Positions 17,726 to 28,378 of a stretch of DNA of 64,000 nt are shown in pieces (the first letter of the stretch is position 1; each line of letters begins with the position of its first letter). The stretch comes from Bacillus sp. F19. GTDB lineage: Bacteria; Bacillota; Bacilli; Bacillales; Bacillaceae. The stretch is from contig CP085710.1 of the NCBI GenBank assembly GCA_023823795.1, forward strand, positions 2,692,001-2,756,000, given 5' to 3'. Under the pieces are notes generated by a model that saw nothing but the letters and a program-made list of their open reading frames with translations, was not told the origin of the DNA and did no database searches. A program made the translations under genes and the position numbers.

Positions 17726-18090
17726 TCACGTCACGTCTCGCCATGTTAAAACAAACCCAGTATCCTCATTAAGATGATTCTTTAATCGATCAACGGCGAT
17801 TTGAGCAGTGAAGCGGTTAAATAGTTTGATCTGCGCACTATGCGGAAAAGGTTCGCTGGTGAGGATTTTCTGCTCTCGTTCATATATCCCATAAATCCTT
17901 CAGGACCTTCCATTCCAACGTACAGTCCAACCTTTTCTAATATCTGTCTTGCCTTATTATTAAACCAGATTATATGAAAATCATTATCACAAAATATGAG
18001 CCCTTCTCCAATGCTGTTCAGCAGCGCGTAAACGTTTATATTCTCTAAAATGGAGGTTTTATTATCAAGTTCAGTCTTCCCCCTAAGGCG
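17726..18090 (-). pseudogene. PAS-domain protein remnant
   Basis: One frame gives SIGEGLIFCDNDFHIIWFNN then KARQILEKVGLYVGMEG, a clear PAS core; near 17890 the reading moves to another frame (GIYEREQKILTSEPFPHSAQ) and ends at 17726. No start codon is available. Only the PAS-like part remains, so the original output domain, if any, is unknown. Confidence 0.6.
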
Positions 18091-18160
18091 TTCTTACATA
18101 TATAAATTATAAACATTTCTTACTTTTGGAAAGGATAAAATACCTGGAATGAAAAAAGCA

Positions 18161-18200
18161 CAGAAAACCCGCAGGTCCATTGCGGCTGCTGGTTTTCGCT
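18161..18200 (-). terminator. Probable terminator of gdh
   Basis: AAAACC (18164-18169) and GGTTTT (18191-18196) with partly paired GC-rich interior form an imperfect hairpin just after the gdh stop. Confidence 0.4.
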
Positions 18201-18201
18201 T

Positions 18202-19000
<799 letters not shown>

Positions 19001-19855
19001 CTATCGTTTTGTATAACCGAGTAAGACTCCGCCTGCGATAATCAATACACAGCCGATTATGACAAAAATAATTTGTTTTTTTGTTTTCTTTTCGCCAAGC
19101 AGAAAAATTCCGCCGAGTGTCGAAATGATGATTCCGGTCTGCGAAAGAGAGAAGCTTGTGGCAACTCCTATTTTCTGAAGAGAGAGAAGCAGTCCCAAAT
19201 TTCCCGCTGCCCACATTAACCCTGTTAAGATATTGCGAAGTGCAAATTTATCAAAAGGCTTATGTCTCGCAGTTAAAGCTGCAGCAGCTGCAACCATCCC
19301 GATTGCCTGTGGCAAAATAGCTGCCCAGCCGTTAATTTCAAAATATCTGATGATAATGACATATCCTATGTACCCTAATGAAGAAATAAATAAAATCAGT
19401 AATCCTTTTTTGAGGCTTTTGCCTGCATCTTTATCGTCTTTTTGCCCGATTGAAGTAAAAACAACACCGCCAATAATTAATAGAATGGCGATGATTCCAA
19501 GAATGACCGTCATTTTCGTATCCCATTCTTTAAATAGAAGAACACCGAATAGAGTTGTGCCCATCAGCTGCATACCTGTTGAAATAGGCACTGTTTTAGA
19601 GACGCCAATGTATTTGACGCTTGCGAGCTGATTTAATTGTCCAACGGTCCAGAAGATACCTGATACAATCCCGATTGACCAGACCAGAGGGGTTAAATCA
19701 GGGTTTGAAAAAAAGAACATGACAAGGGAGAATAAAAATGCTCCAATGGTAATGCCGAGTGTCTGACTGTAAGCATTTCCTCCAAGCTTTACACTGACAA
19801 GCACAAGGCTTCCCCAGGCAACAGCAGGAATTAATGCAAGAAGTATACCGATCAT
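19001..19855 (-). CDS. glcU: Glucose uptake protein GlcU
   Basis: A 284-residue GRP/DMT-type transporter with about ten membrane helices, beginning MIGILLALIPAVAWGSLVLV. Family members import glucose (or ribose) by proton symport, and in bacilli glcU is cotranscribed with gdh in the forespore. The ATG at 19855 follows GGAAAGGAAATC; a longer frame to 19963 runs through the promoter. A CATACTA SigG -10 lies just upstream (19878-19884). Confidence 0.9.
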   Translation of the reverse strand: MIGILLALIPAVAWGSLVLVSVKLGGNAYSQTLGITIGAFLFSLVMFFFSNPDLTPLVWSIGIVSGIFWTVGQLNQLASVKYIGVSKTVPISTGMQLMGTTLFGVLLFKEWDTKMTVILGIIAILLIIGGVVFTSIGQKDDKDAGKSLKKGLLILFISSLGYIGYVIIIRYFEINGWAAILPQAIGMVAAAAALTARHKPFDKFALRNILTGLMWAAGNLGLLLSLQKIGVATSFSLSQTGIIISTLGGIFLLGEKKTKKQIIFVIIGCVLIIAGGVLLGYTKR

Positions 19856-19877
19856 GATGATTTCCTTTCCATGTATG

Positions 19878-19904
19878 TAGTATGAGTATCCATTTACAGC
19901 ATGC
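19878..19904 (-). promoter_or_regulatory. Probable SigG promoter of glcU-gdh
   Basis: The minus strand has CATACTA (19878-19884), a perfect SigG -10 sequence, 22 bp upstream of the glcU start. A GCATG (19900-19904) fits the -35 consensus but at 15 bp instead of 17-18, so the -35 is uncertain. Confidence 0.55.
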
Positions 19905-20111
19905 ATCAAAAATAAGAGCAGGTGAATTAAGCAGGTCAGTGTTAAAAAAAGAGCCTGCTGCACTTCTTAAATTTATGGTTTCCTGCTAATTGAAAAATTA
20001 ACACGCTTCGTCATGAATCTCCTACACCTTTCCACTAAAACAAAAGCATAAACTTTAATGTTTAGAAAATGAGTATTTTCTTCATACTGATAGCTGGAAA
20101 GGATGATCATA

Positions 20112-20318
20112 ATGGAAGAAATTTTTAAGGAATCCGGAGCTGGAGATTTTTTTCAGAGGCATCGTTATCCGCTTGAGATGTCAGGAATACTGGATTCGAT
20201 CAGTGAGGGACAGCTGCAGAGCTTCTTAGAGAGGTTTGAATGTGATACATTTGAAAATTTTGTTTATTTTCTCACCCTGTTTCTGTCTATCCAAGAAAAA
20301 AACAGGCACCTTGTCTAA
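20112..20318 (+). CDS. Small hypothetical protein
   Basis: A 68-residue acidic protein starting MEEIFKESGAGDFFQRHRYP with no recognised domain or membrane segment. The ATG at 20112 has GGAAAGG 9 bp upstream, better than the ATG at 20103 that touches it. The good ribosome site and clean frame support translation. It converges on the remnant at 20320. Confidence 0.5.
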   Translation: MEEIFKESGAGDFFQRHRYPLEMSGILDSISEGQLQSFLERFECDTFENFVYFLTLFLSIQEKNRHLV

Positions 20319-20319
20319 T

Positions 20320-20801
20320 TCAGGGGATGCCTGACCCATTTATCGCTCTTTCCATAAACTCAGCAAACATGATCATATCCTGATTGGACGGTTTCAGCCA
20401 TGGATCTGTCTGCTTCTTAGTATACGATTTCAAATAAAAATTAACTGCGGCGCGATGCGGTTCAGGAAGATTCTCTTGACCCCATTCTCCTCCCACTTTT
20501 TTTGTATAATCCTTTGAAAAATAAAACTCATAAGGAGTTGGAGAGTCAAAATGATGAATGCTGTATTCTCTTATGACGCTGAACTCAAGTCCCTTTAGCC
20601 TGCAACTCGGATTTTAATGACTTGAGCCGATTTAATAGCATCCGTTTCTCCTCTATTTTCATTGAACTCTTCATTACAGTCAGAATATCCACTCGCTTGC
20701 CACTTTATTGAATCCATTCATCGCAAGATATCCATGAAGATAGATTCCAGATAAGTTCTTTTTGCAAATTTTTTTATAAGCTTAATAAGCTCGTTCAACA
20801 A
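20320..20801 (-). pseudogene. AadA-like aminoglycoside nucleotidyltransferase remnant
   Basis: Reading leftward, SGIYLHGYLAMNGFNKVASE followed one frame away by VDILTVMKSSMKIEEKRMLL matches the G-S-x-A-x-G..D-x-D-x-L core of AadA-type adenylyltransferases, though the first catalytic Asp pair is damaged. After a stop at 20614 the frame 20320-20613 gives LKGLEFSVIREYSIHHFDSP and PTPYEFYFS, a segment typical of the same family. At least two shifts and a stop are present, so it is non-functional. Confidence 0.55.
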
Positions 20802-20876
20802 TCATTTCATTTCTATCACTTCAGCAAGTCCCAATCTGCCATATTCATATTTTAAAAGATATCAAAGACTTATATA

Positions 20877-20925
20877 TTGTAAATTATGAATTTTTAGTAT
20901 ATTATTTTTAGTGTAATCGCTTACA
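20877..20925 (+). promoter_or_regulatory. SigA promoter with overlapping CcpA cre site
   Basis: TTGTAA (20877-20882) and TATTAT (20900-20905) are 17 bp apart. TGTAATCGCTTACA (20912-20925) matches the cre consensus TGWNANCGNTNWCA at every position and covers the expected start of transcription, a placement typical of CcpA repression. The aldehyde dehydrogenase gene starts about 90 bp downstream. Confidence 0.75.
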
Positions 20926-21014
20926 ATATAGTATCGTAATTGGCAGTCCGTCTGCCCGTCTTCAGCATGATTTCTACATATTTTTTCACCACTACCATTT
21001 AGGAGGCTGATTTT

Positions 21015-22502
21015 ATGAGTCAAGCTACGTTAAAAGTTGGAGAAAAGCTGGAGAAATTTCTGCAGGGAAAGAAAAAGCTGTTTATCAATGGTGAATTTGT
21101 AGAGAGTGTTTCTAAAAAGACGTTTAACACTCCAAACCCTGCCACAGGCGAAACACTTGCATCCGTTTATGAAGGCGATAAGGCTGATATCGATCTTGCT
21201 GTAAAGGCTGCAAGAAGAGCATTTGATGCAGGTCCATGGTCTAAAATGAGCGCTGCTGAACGAAGCAGACTGATGTACAAGCTTGCTGATTTAATGGAAG
21301 CGAATAAAGAAGAGCTTGCTCAGCTTGAAACGCTTGATAATGGCAAACCGATTAATGAAACAACAAATGCTGATGTACCATTGGCAATTGAACATATGAG
21401 ATATTATGCAGGCTGGTCAACCAAAATTGTCGGACAAACCATTCCGGTGAGCGGGCAATTTTTCAATTACACAAGACATGAAGCCCTTGGTGTAGTTGGA
21501 CAGATTATTCCTTGGAACTTCCCTCTTCTAATGGCGATGTGGAAATTGGGAGCTGCACTTGCGACTGGATGTACAGTCGTGCTAAAACCGGCTGAGCAAA
21601 CGCCTCTTTCCGCTTTATACTTAGCTGAGCTGATTGCAGAAGCAGGGTTCCCTGAAGGAGTCGTCAACATCGTTCCGGGCTTCGGCGAAACAGCCGGAGA
21701 TGCACTTGTTATGCATCCTGATGTGGACAAAATTGCATTCACAGGTTCTACACCTGTAGGGAAAATGATCATGGAGAAAGCATCAAAAACACTGAAGCGC
21801 GTAACACTTGAGCTTGGCGGCAAGTCGCCTAACATCATTCTTCCTGACGCAGATCTCTCTGCTGCAGTTCCGGGTGCTCTAACTGGAGTTATGTTTAACC
21901 AAGGTCAAGTATGCTGTGCAGGATCACGCGTTTTCATCCAAAAGAAGCATTATGATAACGTTGTGGCCGACATGGTTTCCCATGCAAAAAATATCCGCCA
22001 GGGTGCAGGTATTGAGCCGGAAACTCAAATTGGGCCTCTTGTATCGGATGAACAGCAAAACCGCGTTCTGAATTATATCCAAAAAGGTGTAGAAGAAGGC
22101 GCTGAAATCTTAACTGGCGGCGGATCTCCATCTGAAAACGGCTACTTCGTCTCACCTACCATTTTCTCGGCAGTTAAAGATGAAATGACCATTGCAAGAG
22201 AAGAAATTTTCGGCCCGGTTATTGCTGCCATGCCATATGATGACCTGGATGAAGTCATTAACCGTGCAAATCAAAGTGAATTTGGTCTTGCTGCAGGATT
22301 ATGGACACGGGATATTGCCAATGCCCATTATGTAGCAAGCAAATTAAAAGCTGGAACCGTCTGGGTCAACTGCTACAACGCATTTGATGCTGCTTCGCCG
22401 TTCGGCGGCTACAAGCAATCCGGACTTGGACGTGAAATGGGATCCTATGCATTGTCTAACTATACAGAAGTTAAGAGTGTTTGGATTAACCTTCAGCGTT
22501 AA
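21015..22502 (+). CDS. dhaS: NAD-dependent aldehyde dehydrogenase (DhaS-like)
   Basis: The 495-residue protein is of the ALDH superfamily and closest to Bacillus DhaS. It shows the cofactor motif FTGSTPVG, the catalytic Glu in LELGGKSPN and the catalytic Cys in GQVCCAGSR, plus EEIFGPV near residue 396. It oxidises aldehydes to acids; the natural substrate is not evident. AGGAGGCTG precedes the ATG. The cre site upstream suggests glucose repression. Confidence 0.9.
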   Translation: MSQATLKVGEKLEKFLQGKKKLFINGEFVESVSKKTFNTPNPATGETLASVYEGDKADIDLAVKAARRAFDAGPWSKMSAAERSRLMYKLADLMEANKEELAQLETLDNGKPINETTNADVPLAIEHMRYYAGWSTKIVGQTIPVSGQFFNYTRHEALGVVGQIIPWNFPLLMAMWKLGAALATGCTVVLKPAEQTPLSALYLAELIAEAGFPEGVVNIVPGFGETAGDALVMHPDVDKIAFTGSTPVGKMIMEKASKTLKRVTLELGGKSPNIILPDADLSAAVPGALTGVMFNQGQVCCAGSRVFIQKKHYDNVVADMVSHAKNIRQGAGIEPETQIGPLVSDEQQNRVLNYIQKGVEEGAEILTGGGSPSENGYFVSPTIFSAVKDEMTIAREEIFGPVIAAMPYDDLDEVINRANQSEFGLAAGLWTRDIANAHYVASKLKAGTVWVNCYNAFDAASPFGGYKQSGLGREMGSYALSNYTEVKSVWINLQR

Positions 22503-22505
22503 AAG

Positions 22506-22540
22506 AAAAGCGGAACTGCCTGGTTAACGCGTGCAGGCAA
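22506..22540 (+). repeat. Third copy of the AAAAGCGGAAC intergenic repeat
   Basis: AAAAGCGGAACTGCCTGGTT (22506-22525) followed by a GCAGGCA motif matches the copies at 8281 and 8403. TGCCTG and CAGGCA can pair as a small hairpin just before the terminator. Confidence 0.55.
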
Positions 22541-22575
22541 AAAGCCATCTGATCAAAATCAGATGGCTTTTTTAT
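22540..22575. terminator. Terminator after the aldehyde dehydrogenase gene
   Basis: AAAAGCCATCTGAT (22540-22553) and ATCAGATGGCTTTT (22558-22571) form a perfect 14-bp stem with a T run; it probably serves both convergent genes. Confidence 0.88.
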
Positions 22576-22578
22576 CGT

Positions 22579-22782
22579 TTACTTCTCTTCAAAATAATCC
22601 TTGTAGAACCCGCTCACTTTTCCATTGTTATCAATGACAAAATAAAACTCTTCTGTTTCGTTTTTCACTTCATATGTATTTCCGGCTGTTAAAACTCGGT
22701 TTACCATGTATTTTTCTGCATTTGTATGTTTGCATGTTACCACTTTAATTGTCTCTTTGTTCAGCCATTCTTGATGAATCAT
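22579..22782 (-). CDS. DUF6501 family protein
   Basis: The 67-residue protein starts MIHQEWLNKETIKVVTCKHT and contains EKYMVNRVLTAGNTYEVKNE, matching the small conserved Bacillaceae family DUF6501. It has no membrane segment and looks like a small beta-barrel; no function is known. Confidence 0.75.
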   Translation of the reverse strand: MIHQEWLNKETIKVVTCKHTNAEKYMVNRVLTAGNTYEVKNETEEFYFVIDNNGKVSGFYKDYFEEK

Positions 22783-22892
22783 TTCAGCATTCTCCTTTGT
22801 GCATTTTGACCTTATTATACTATATAAACCATGTGCGGAACACCGTTACTGTGATAACACCCCCTTTTCGTGAATAGATTGAAAAAGATGAG

Positions 22893-24371
22893 GTGAATTC
22901 AGTGATTTCAATGAACATTTTAAACGAACAAATCCAAAAGATGACAGATGAGCTCAGACAGCTGCAAAAAAGTGATGGTTCATGGCGCTTTTGCTTTGAA
23001 GGCGGGCCAATGATGGATGCATTTATGATTATTCTTCTTCGTTCTCTGAAATATAATGATGAAGATTTAATTAAAAATCTGTCAAATCGGCTGATAAATC
23101 TGCAGACAGATGAAGGCACATGGAAACTTTACGAAGATGAAAAAGAAGGCAATTTAACATCAACTGTTCAGGCTTATACAGCCCTGCTTTTCTCAGGATT
23201 ATATAAAAAATCAGACTCCGCGCTGATACGGGCAGAATCTTATATTATCTCTCAAGGCGGACTCGCTAATGTTCATTTCATGACAAAATGGTTCCTGGCA
23301 GTAAACGGAATTTATCCATGGCCTAAGTATTTTCGCTTTCCGCTTGCCTATTTGCTGCTGCCACCCGGTTCCCCGCTCAGCATGTATCAATTGAGTTCCT
23401 ACGCAAGAATCCATTTTATGCCGATGATTCTTGCGATGAATAAACGATATATTCACAGTACTCCCCATTCTATAAATCTATCGCATTTACATGTTTCAAA
23501 ACCAAGATCCATTGATTGGCTGTCGTTTTCAGACAGCCATCGCACAAAGACAGTTTTTTCATTGAAATTCTTCGGTCCTTTTTTTCTTTTCCATCTTATG
23601 TTCAAAGAGCCGGTGAGAACGCTGCTGAAAAATATATGCTCCAGAGGATCGAATCAGATGGAACACTTTTCAGCTATGCCAGCGCCACATTTTTTATGAT
23701 TTACGCCCCTTCTCGCGCTCGGGTATAAAGAAAACTCAGCTCAAATCATGCAGGCAGTTTCAGGATTGAAATCAATCATCTATCAGGATAACAAGATAAT
23801 CACACTGGAAAATTCCACTTCAACAGTTTGGGATACTGCCCTTCTAAGCTATAGCCTGCAAAAAGCTGGTGTACCTTATAAAGATTCACTAATTATGAAT
23901 GCTGCTTCCTATTTGCTATTACGGCAGCATACGAAAATGGCGGACTGGAGCATTCATAATTCAGCTTCATCTCCCGGTGGCTGGGGTTTTTCAAACATCA
24001 ATACCAATCATCCTGACAACGATGACACAGCTGCTGTTCTGCGTGCTATTACTCAGCCATCCGCTAGAGATTCCTTATATTTTGAAGCGTGGAATAAAGG
24101 GTCATCTTGGCTTTTGACAATGCAAAATCGTGACGGGGGTTTTGGTGCATTCGAGAAAAATGTCAATAATCCTATATTTGCTTCCATCCCTCTTGAAAAT
24201 GCCAAAGACGCAGTGATACAAAGAGGCATAAAGCGCCTAATGCAGCCTTTCGATGAAAAAAGCTCTGTATATCCTACAGGAATCGGGCTTCCGAAGCAAT
24301 TCTATATTCATTATCACAGCTACAATAAGATTTTCCCGCTGCTGGCTTTGAGTCATTATAGGAATCTGTGA
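22893..24371 (+). pseudogene. sqhC: Sporulenol synthase (squalene-hopene cyclase family), broken
   Basis: The opening LRQLQKSDGSWRFCFEGG and VHFMTKWFLAVNGIYPWP match B. subtilis SqhC, a cyclase making sporulenes in spores. The catalytic DxDD motif survives as DNDDTAAVL. Three frames must be joined: 22893 to about 23580, about 23570 to 23710, and about 23710 to 24371. After FASIPLENAKDAVIQ the text jumps to YPTGIGLPKQFYIHYHSY, so about 150 residues with several QW repeats are deleted. About 490 of the expected 630 residues remain. Two frameshifts plus the deletion mean a true pseudogene. Confidence 0.85.
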
Positions 24372-24385
24372 TAACTCTTTCCTTA

Positions 24386-25543
24386 TTAAAAGAAGTCATA
24401 AAAGAAAGCTTTTCTTGAGGGAATAAGCGTTTCTATTCCTTTTATTGCTTCTTCCCCGCCTTCAATATGACCGATTTCATATAAATCAGCAGGCCGTTTG
24501 TAACCAAACAGCATCACAGACAGAGTATTAATATCAAGCGACAGTCCCTCAGATTCTGATCCGATCACTTTAGTGACTTCTTTGTTCTTAATCTTATACG
24601 TTCCAGCATTCCAAGGAGCATGCTGATCTTTTAAATGAATGACAAGTTCAGAAACCTCTTCTGACCATTTGAAATCATAATTCTTTAATAAGCTTTCGGC
24701 ATCAACGATCCTCACCATAAAATAAGGAGTCACTTCCGCTTTAATTCTCGGTTCATTGAGCGAAAAAAATAACGGGTCGCTATCGTATGTAGCGATCTCA
24801 AGTTCTTTAATCATTGAGTCATGCTGGCAGATGAAATTCCATAGCCCATTTCTTGAGTCAGTTGTTAGCGGAACAAACTCCTCAACTGTCATTTTAGCTT
24901 TTTTCACTTCATAGAGCAAATAACCCTTAGCTTCTCCAGCTTCATTATAATAGACAGCTGCAGTAAGTTCATCATAAATGGACGCCTGCCACCAAGATGT
25001 TTCACGGACGAGCATGCCTGAGAATTGCTTGGCATATTGATTATATATTTCTTCGATTTGAGAAGAATGCTCGTCCTTTTGAAAGCGTCTGATTTTCCCT
25101 TGCACTTGCTTTTTCATGACAAGGTCTTCTGATTTTAATGAAGCTTTTAATTGGCTGCTGAACAGCTCCCAGCCGAATTTTCTGTAAAATGGCACGGAAA
25201 ATGGGTGCAGCATGGAAACACTGTAGCCTTCTTTTCTCATGTATTCTAGAAGAAAGGTGATCATTTCTTTCACATACCCGCTTCGGCGGTACTCCGGATA
25301 AGTGGCAACACCGGCAATACCGCCCATTTTCCATTTTGTTTCACCAAGGTATACCTCAAGAGGCAGCAAGTGAAGCTTAGCTGCCATCTCTTCCCCTTCC
25401 AGAATACCGAATAATTCGTGATGCTTCTCCATTGTCTTCAATCTTTTTTCAATGTTTTCCTCAGGAACTTTATATTGAAACGCATATTCGGATAGTTTCA
25501 ATGCTTCACGATATCGGTCTTTCGTTAGCTTGATTACTGTCAT
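24386..25543 (-). CDS. Eis-like GNAT N-acetyltransferase
   Basis: The 385-residue protein has the tripartite Eis layout: an N-terminal GNAT domain with GVATYPEYRRSGYVKEMITF as its acetyl-CoA motif, a second diverged GNAT domain, and a C-terminal SCP2-like domain ending in FYDFF, whose terminal carboxylate acts in catalysis in this family. Bacillus relatives acetylate amines including aminoglycosides. The ATG lies downstream of AAAAAGGAAGGG. Confidence 0.85.
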   Translation of the reverse strand: MTVIKLTKDRYREALKLSEYAFQYKVPEENIEKRLKTMEKHHELFGILEGEEMAAKLHLLPLEVYLGETKWKMGGIAGVATYPEYRRSGYVKEMITFLLEYMRKEGYSVSMLHPFSVPFYRKFGWELFSSQLKASLKSEDLVMKKQVQGKIRRFQKDEHSSQIEEIYNQYAKQFSGMLVRETSWWQASIYDELTAAVYYNEAGEAKGYLLYEVKKAKMTVEEFVPLTTDSRNGLWNFICQHDSMIKELEIATYDSDPLFFSLNEPRIKAEVTPYFMVRIVDAESLLKNYDFKWSEEVSELVIHLKDQHAPWNAGTYKIKNKEVTKVIGSESEGLSLDINTLSVMLFGYKRPADLYEIGHIEGGEEAIKGIETLIPSRKAFFYDFF

Positions 25544-25612
25544 ATGTATCCCTTCCTTTTTAACATTTACGCTTTATATGAAAATTTTTTCATTTCGGTA
25601 TTTTTTTTACAT

Positions 25613-26383
25613 TCAGGTCCTTAAAAATCCGCCCTCAGAGTGAATCGTCTGCCCTGTAATCCATTCACCGGCATCACTTGCAAGAAACGCAACAAGACGG
25701 GCAGCATCTTCAGGCTGCCCAATTCGATTCATTGGAAATTTCTCAATAAGCACGGTTTTTAAATCAGCTGACATCCACCCTGTATCTGTAGGACCGGGAT
25801 TCACTGCATTCACGGTAATGCCTTTGTTGCTCAACTTCAGCTGCAAGTGTTTTGGTCATATCCGGTATGCATGCTTTTGTCGCCGCATATGCCAGCTCGA
25901 GAGGCATGGGTCCTTGCGATTGTCCGGAAGTCATGTAAATGATTCTTCCGCCTTTTGCATATTGAAATCTTTTTGCAAATTCGGCACTTAACATAAAGGG
26001 CGCCCGCACATTTACAAAATAGTGATGATCGAGATTTTCAGCTGTTATCGTCTCAAAATTATTTTCAGTTGAGTATGCTGCATTATTAATAAGGATGGAT
26101 GGTTCTCCAAGCGTTTTCTCCACTTGGTCAAATAAGATGGGGATCGATTCTGTTTTTGATAAATCCAGTTCTATTTTTGCAGAACGCACTCCAGTTTCTC
26201 TAATGAGTAACTCAAGAATTTCAGTCTCTTGATTATCAGATTCATAAGGCTGCTCAGCATCATACGGCCGGTAGTAAGTAAAGAAGATATCCGTTCCCGC
26301 TTTAGCAAGCTCGGGCAGATTGCTGCCCCAATTCCTTTAAGCCTGCTCGCTCCTGTCACGATGGCAATTTTCCTGTTTTTCAA
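25613..26383 (-). pseudogene. SDR oxidoreductase gene with two frameshifts
   Basis: Three overlapping frames together give a complete SDR: KIAIVTGASRLKGIGAAIC, then ILINNAAYS, ELAYAATKAC (YxxxK) and finally [18 protein letters not shown] with GQTIHSEGG. Shifts lie near 26185-26300 and near 25840. The catalytic motifs survive, so recent damage or sequencing error are both possible. The TTG start at 26383 follows GAAGGTG, 15 bp after the S9 peptidase gene, so both were one operon. Confidence 0.8.
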
Positions 26384-26397
26384 CTGTTCACCTTCTT

Positions 26398-28185
26398 TTA
26401 TAAATACTGATTGAAAAAATCAGCGATTGCGCGATAAACGAGGATTTCATTCTCTTTTTTTGAAAAGCCGTGTCCCTCGTTTTCTAATACCATGTAGTCT
26501 ACTTTCCGGCCCTTTTGTCTTAGGGCTTCAACAATTTTATCAGATTCTGCTTTTACAACCCGTGGATCGTTGGCACCCTGAATCACGAGCATCGGTTTTG
26601 TCATTCCATCTATATGTGTAATGGGTGAAAATTCAATCAGTTTTTCGCGGTCGCGCACAGGATTACCAACCCACTGGTCCATAACAGGCTTCCAAAAATC
26701 CGGCACACTGTTGATAAACGAGAAAAGATCGCTCGGTCCAAAAATATCGACAACCGCTTTGAAGTATTCCGAATGGCGTCCATGAAGAAGAAGGGCCATA
26801 TAACCTCCAAAGCTTCCTCCCATTAAGAAAATCTTCTCTTTATCGGCAATTCCCTTTTCTATTAACCAGTCAATTCCAGCAACCATATCGTGGCGGGGTC
26901 CATTCCCCCATTCTCCCTCTACCATTTTCATGAAAGAAAGACCATAACGGGCTGATCCTCTGAAATTAGGAGTGAAAATACTGTAGCCGCTGTTCAGCAA
27001 ATATTGAAAAAGAGCCCTGAACGAGTTTGTTTCAGCAGCCTGCGGACCGCCGTGAGGCCAGATAATCATATGTCCGTTGCATGTTTCAGAATGAGATCTG
27101 TAAAGGGAAGCTTCTAACTCCAATCCGTCAAACGACGCATATGTAACGGTTTCCGGTTCAACTAAATCTTCAGGTCTCATACCTGTAACCCCATGATTCG
27201 TGATTTGCTTCCAGCTGTGTGAAGGCGTTCTGCTGAAAATATTTAATGGAATTGTCGCAGATTGTCCAAGAATAAACAGCTCTCCCTCATCTGTCACTTC
27301 GATTTTGTTTACCCGGTCAACAGGAATCTCGATGACTTCTGACGAATTGTCTGCTAAATCATAGGAAACCAATTCATCTTTAACCCCTTTTGCCGCTATC
27401 ACATAAATCTTCTGCAGAGTTTCATCAAATTTTAGAGTACTTGCATCTTTCCCTTTCAGTTCAAGTACTTTTGAAAACTCCCGCTTTTGCAAATCAAATT
27501 TTGCTAAATAGGAAAAATCAGATTCATAGTTTGTAATAAAATAGATTTCCTGCTCAGAAATGTAAACAGGATCGCTTTGAGTAAATTGCTGATCACTTTC
27601 AGGGGTAGCCAAGACATCTTCTCCGTCTATTTTCACTAGCAGCAAGGAGGAAGTATTGCCATAATCTTTTGAATACACAAAGCTTTTTTCTTCAGGGGAA
27701 ACAGCCATTAAATAGACAGCCGTATCCGTCCCCTCAATAAGCTTTTCTTCTGTTTCAGCTGAAAGGTCATACCGATATGCTGCAAGATAGGTATCGTGGC
27801 CATTTTTAGTAGATGTATAATACAAGGCATCTCCATTTTTCGAGAAAAATGGGAACATGTGACGCTCTCCTTTTTCATACCGCACCGGAACCTGAGAACC
27901 GCCTTTTGGAGAAAGCGCATAAAGCTGAGATTTTTCATCTCCGTCCTGATCAAAACCTGCCAGGATAAACTTCGATTTCTTGTTATAGAGAAGACTGCCG
28001 CATGCTTGATTAATGGTTGTTAACTGGTAAGGATACTGGTTTGGCAAATCCATTGCCCATAAGTTATAATGTCCGCCGATGTTTGTGCTGAACACCAATT
28101 GTTTTTTATCTGGAGAAACCGTAAAATCCTGAATCGTAAGCACCTTTAAAAACTGCTCGACATCCGGCTTTTGAAACGTAATCAT
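26398..28185 (-). CDS. S9 family (prolyl oligopeptidase-type) serine peptidase
   Basis: The 595-residue protein has a seven-blade WD40/TolB-like propeller over residues 1-340 and a C-terminal alpha/beta hydrolase. The nucleophile is in GGSFGGYMA, the Asp in GANDPRV and the His in NEGHGF. Relatives are acylaminoacyl peptidases that cut short or N-blocked peptides in the cytoplasm. The ATG at 28185 has AAAGGGGTG 6 bp upstream. Confidence 0.88.
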   Translation of the reverse strand: MITFQKPDVEQFLKVLTIQDFTVSPDKKQLVFSTNIGGHYNLWAMDLPNQYPYQLTTINQACGSLLYNKKSKFILAGFDQDGDEKSQLYALSPKGGSQVPVRYEKGERHMFPFFSKNGDALYYTSTKNGHDTYLAAYRYDLSAETEEKLIEGTDTAVYLMAVSPEEKSFVYSKDYGNTSSLLLVKIDGEDVLATPESDQQFTQSDPVYISEQEIYFITNYESDFSYLAKFDLQKREFSKVLELKGKDASTLKFDETLQKIYVIAAKGVKDELVSYDLADNSSEVIEIPVDRVNKIEVTDEGELFILGQSATIPLNIFSRTPSHSWKQITNHGVTGMRPEDLVEPETVTYASFDGLELEASLYRSHSETCNGHMIIWPHGGPQAAETNSFRALFQYLLNSGYSIFTPNFRGSARYGLSFMKMVEGEWGNGPRHDMVAGIDWLIEKGIADKEKIFLMGGSFGGYMALLLHGRHSEYFKAVVDIFGPSDLFSFINSVPDFWKPVMDQWVGNPVRDREKLIEFSPITHIDGMTKPMLVIQGANDPRVVKAESDKIVEALRQKGRKVDYMVLENEGHGFSKKENEILVYRAIADFFNQYL

Positions 28186-28351
28186 GTATAACACCCCTTT
28201 TTTACTGATTCTCTTATCCTATTCTACAGAAATAGGAAATTCCCTGTTCTTGCAGTTAAAAAAGATAGGTATCCCCCAATGATACAGCTAGTGTCTAAGA
28301 GTTTTTACCTAAATATAAGACATAATAATATTATGTTAACTTATTTCACAA

Positions 28352-28378
28352 AAAAAACAGCGTCATGAACGCTGTTCT
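28352..28378 (-). terminator. Terminator of the rsbR-like gene
   Basis: AACAGCGT (28357-28364) and ACGCTGTT (28369-28376) pair perfectly and an eight-base T run follows on the minus strand. Confidence 0.85.
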
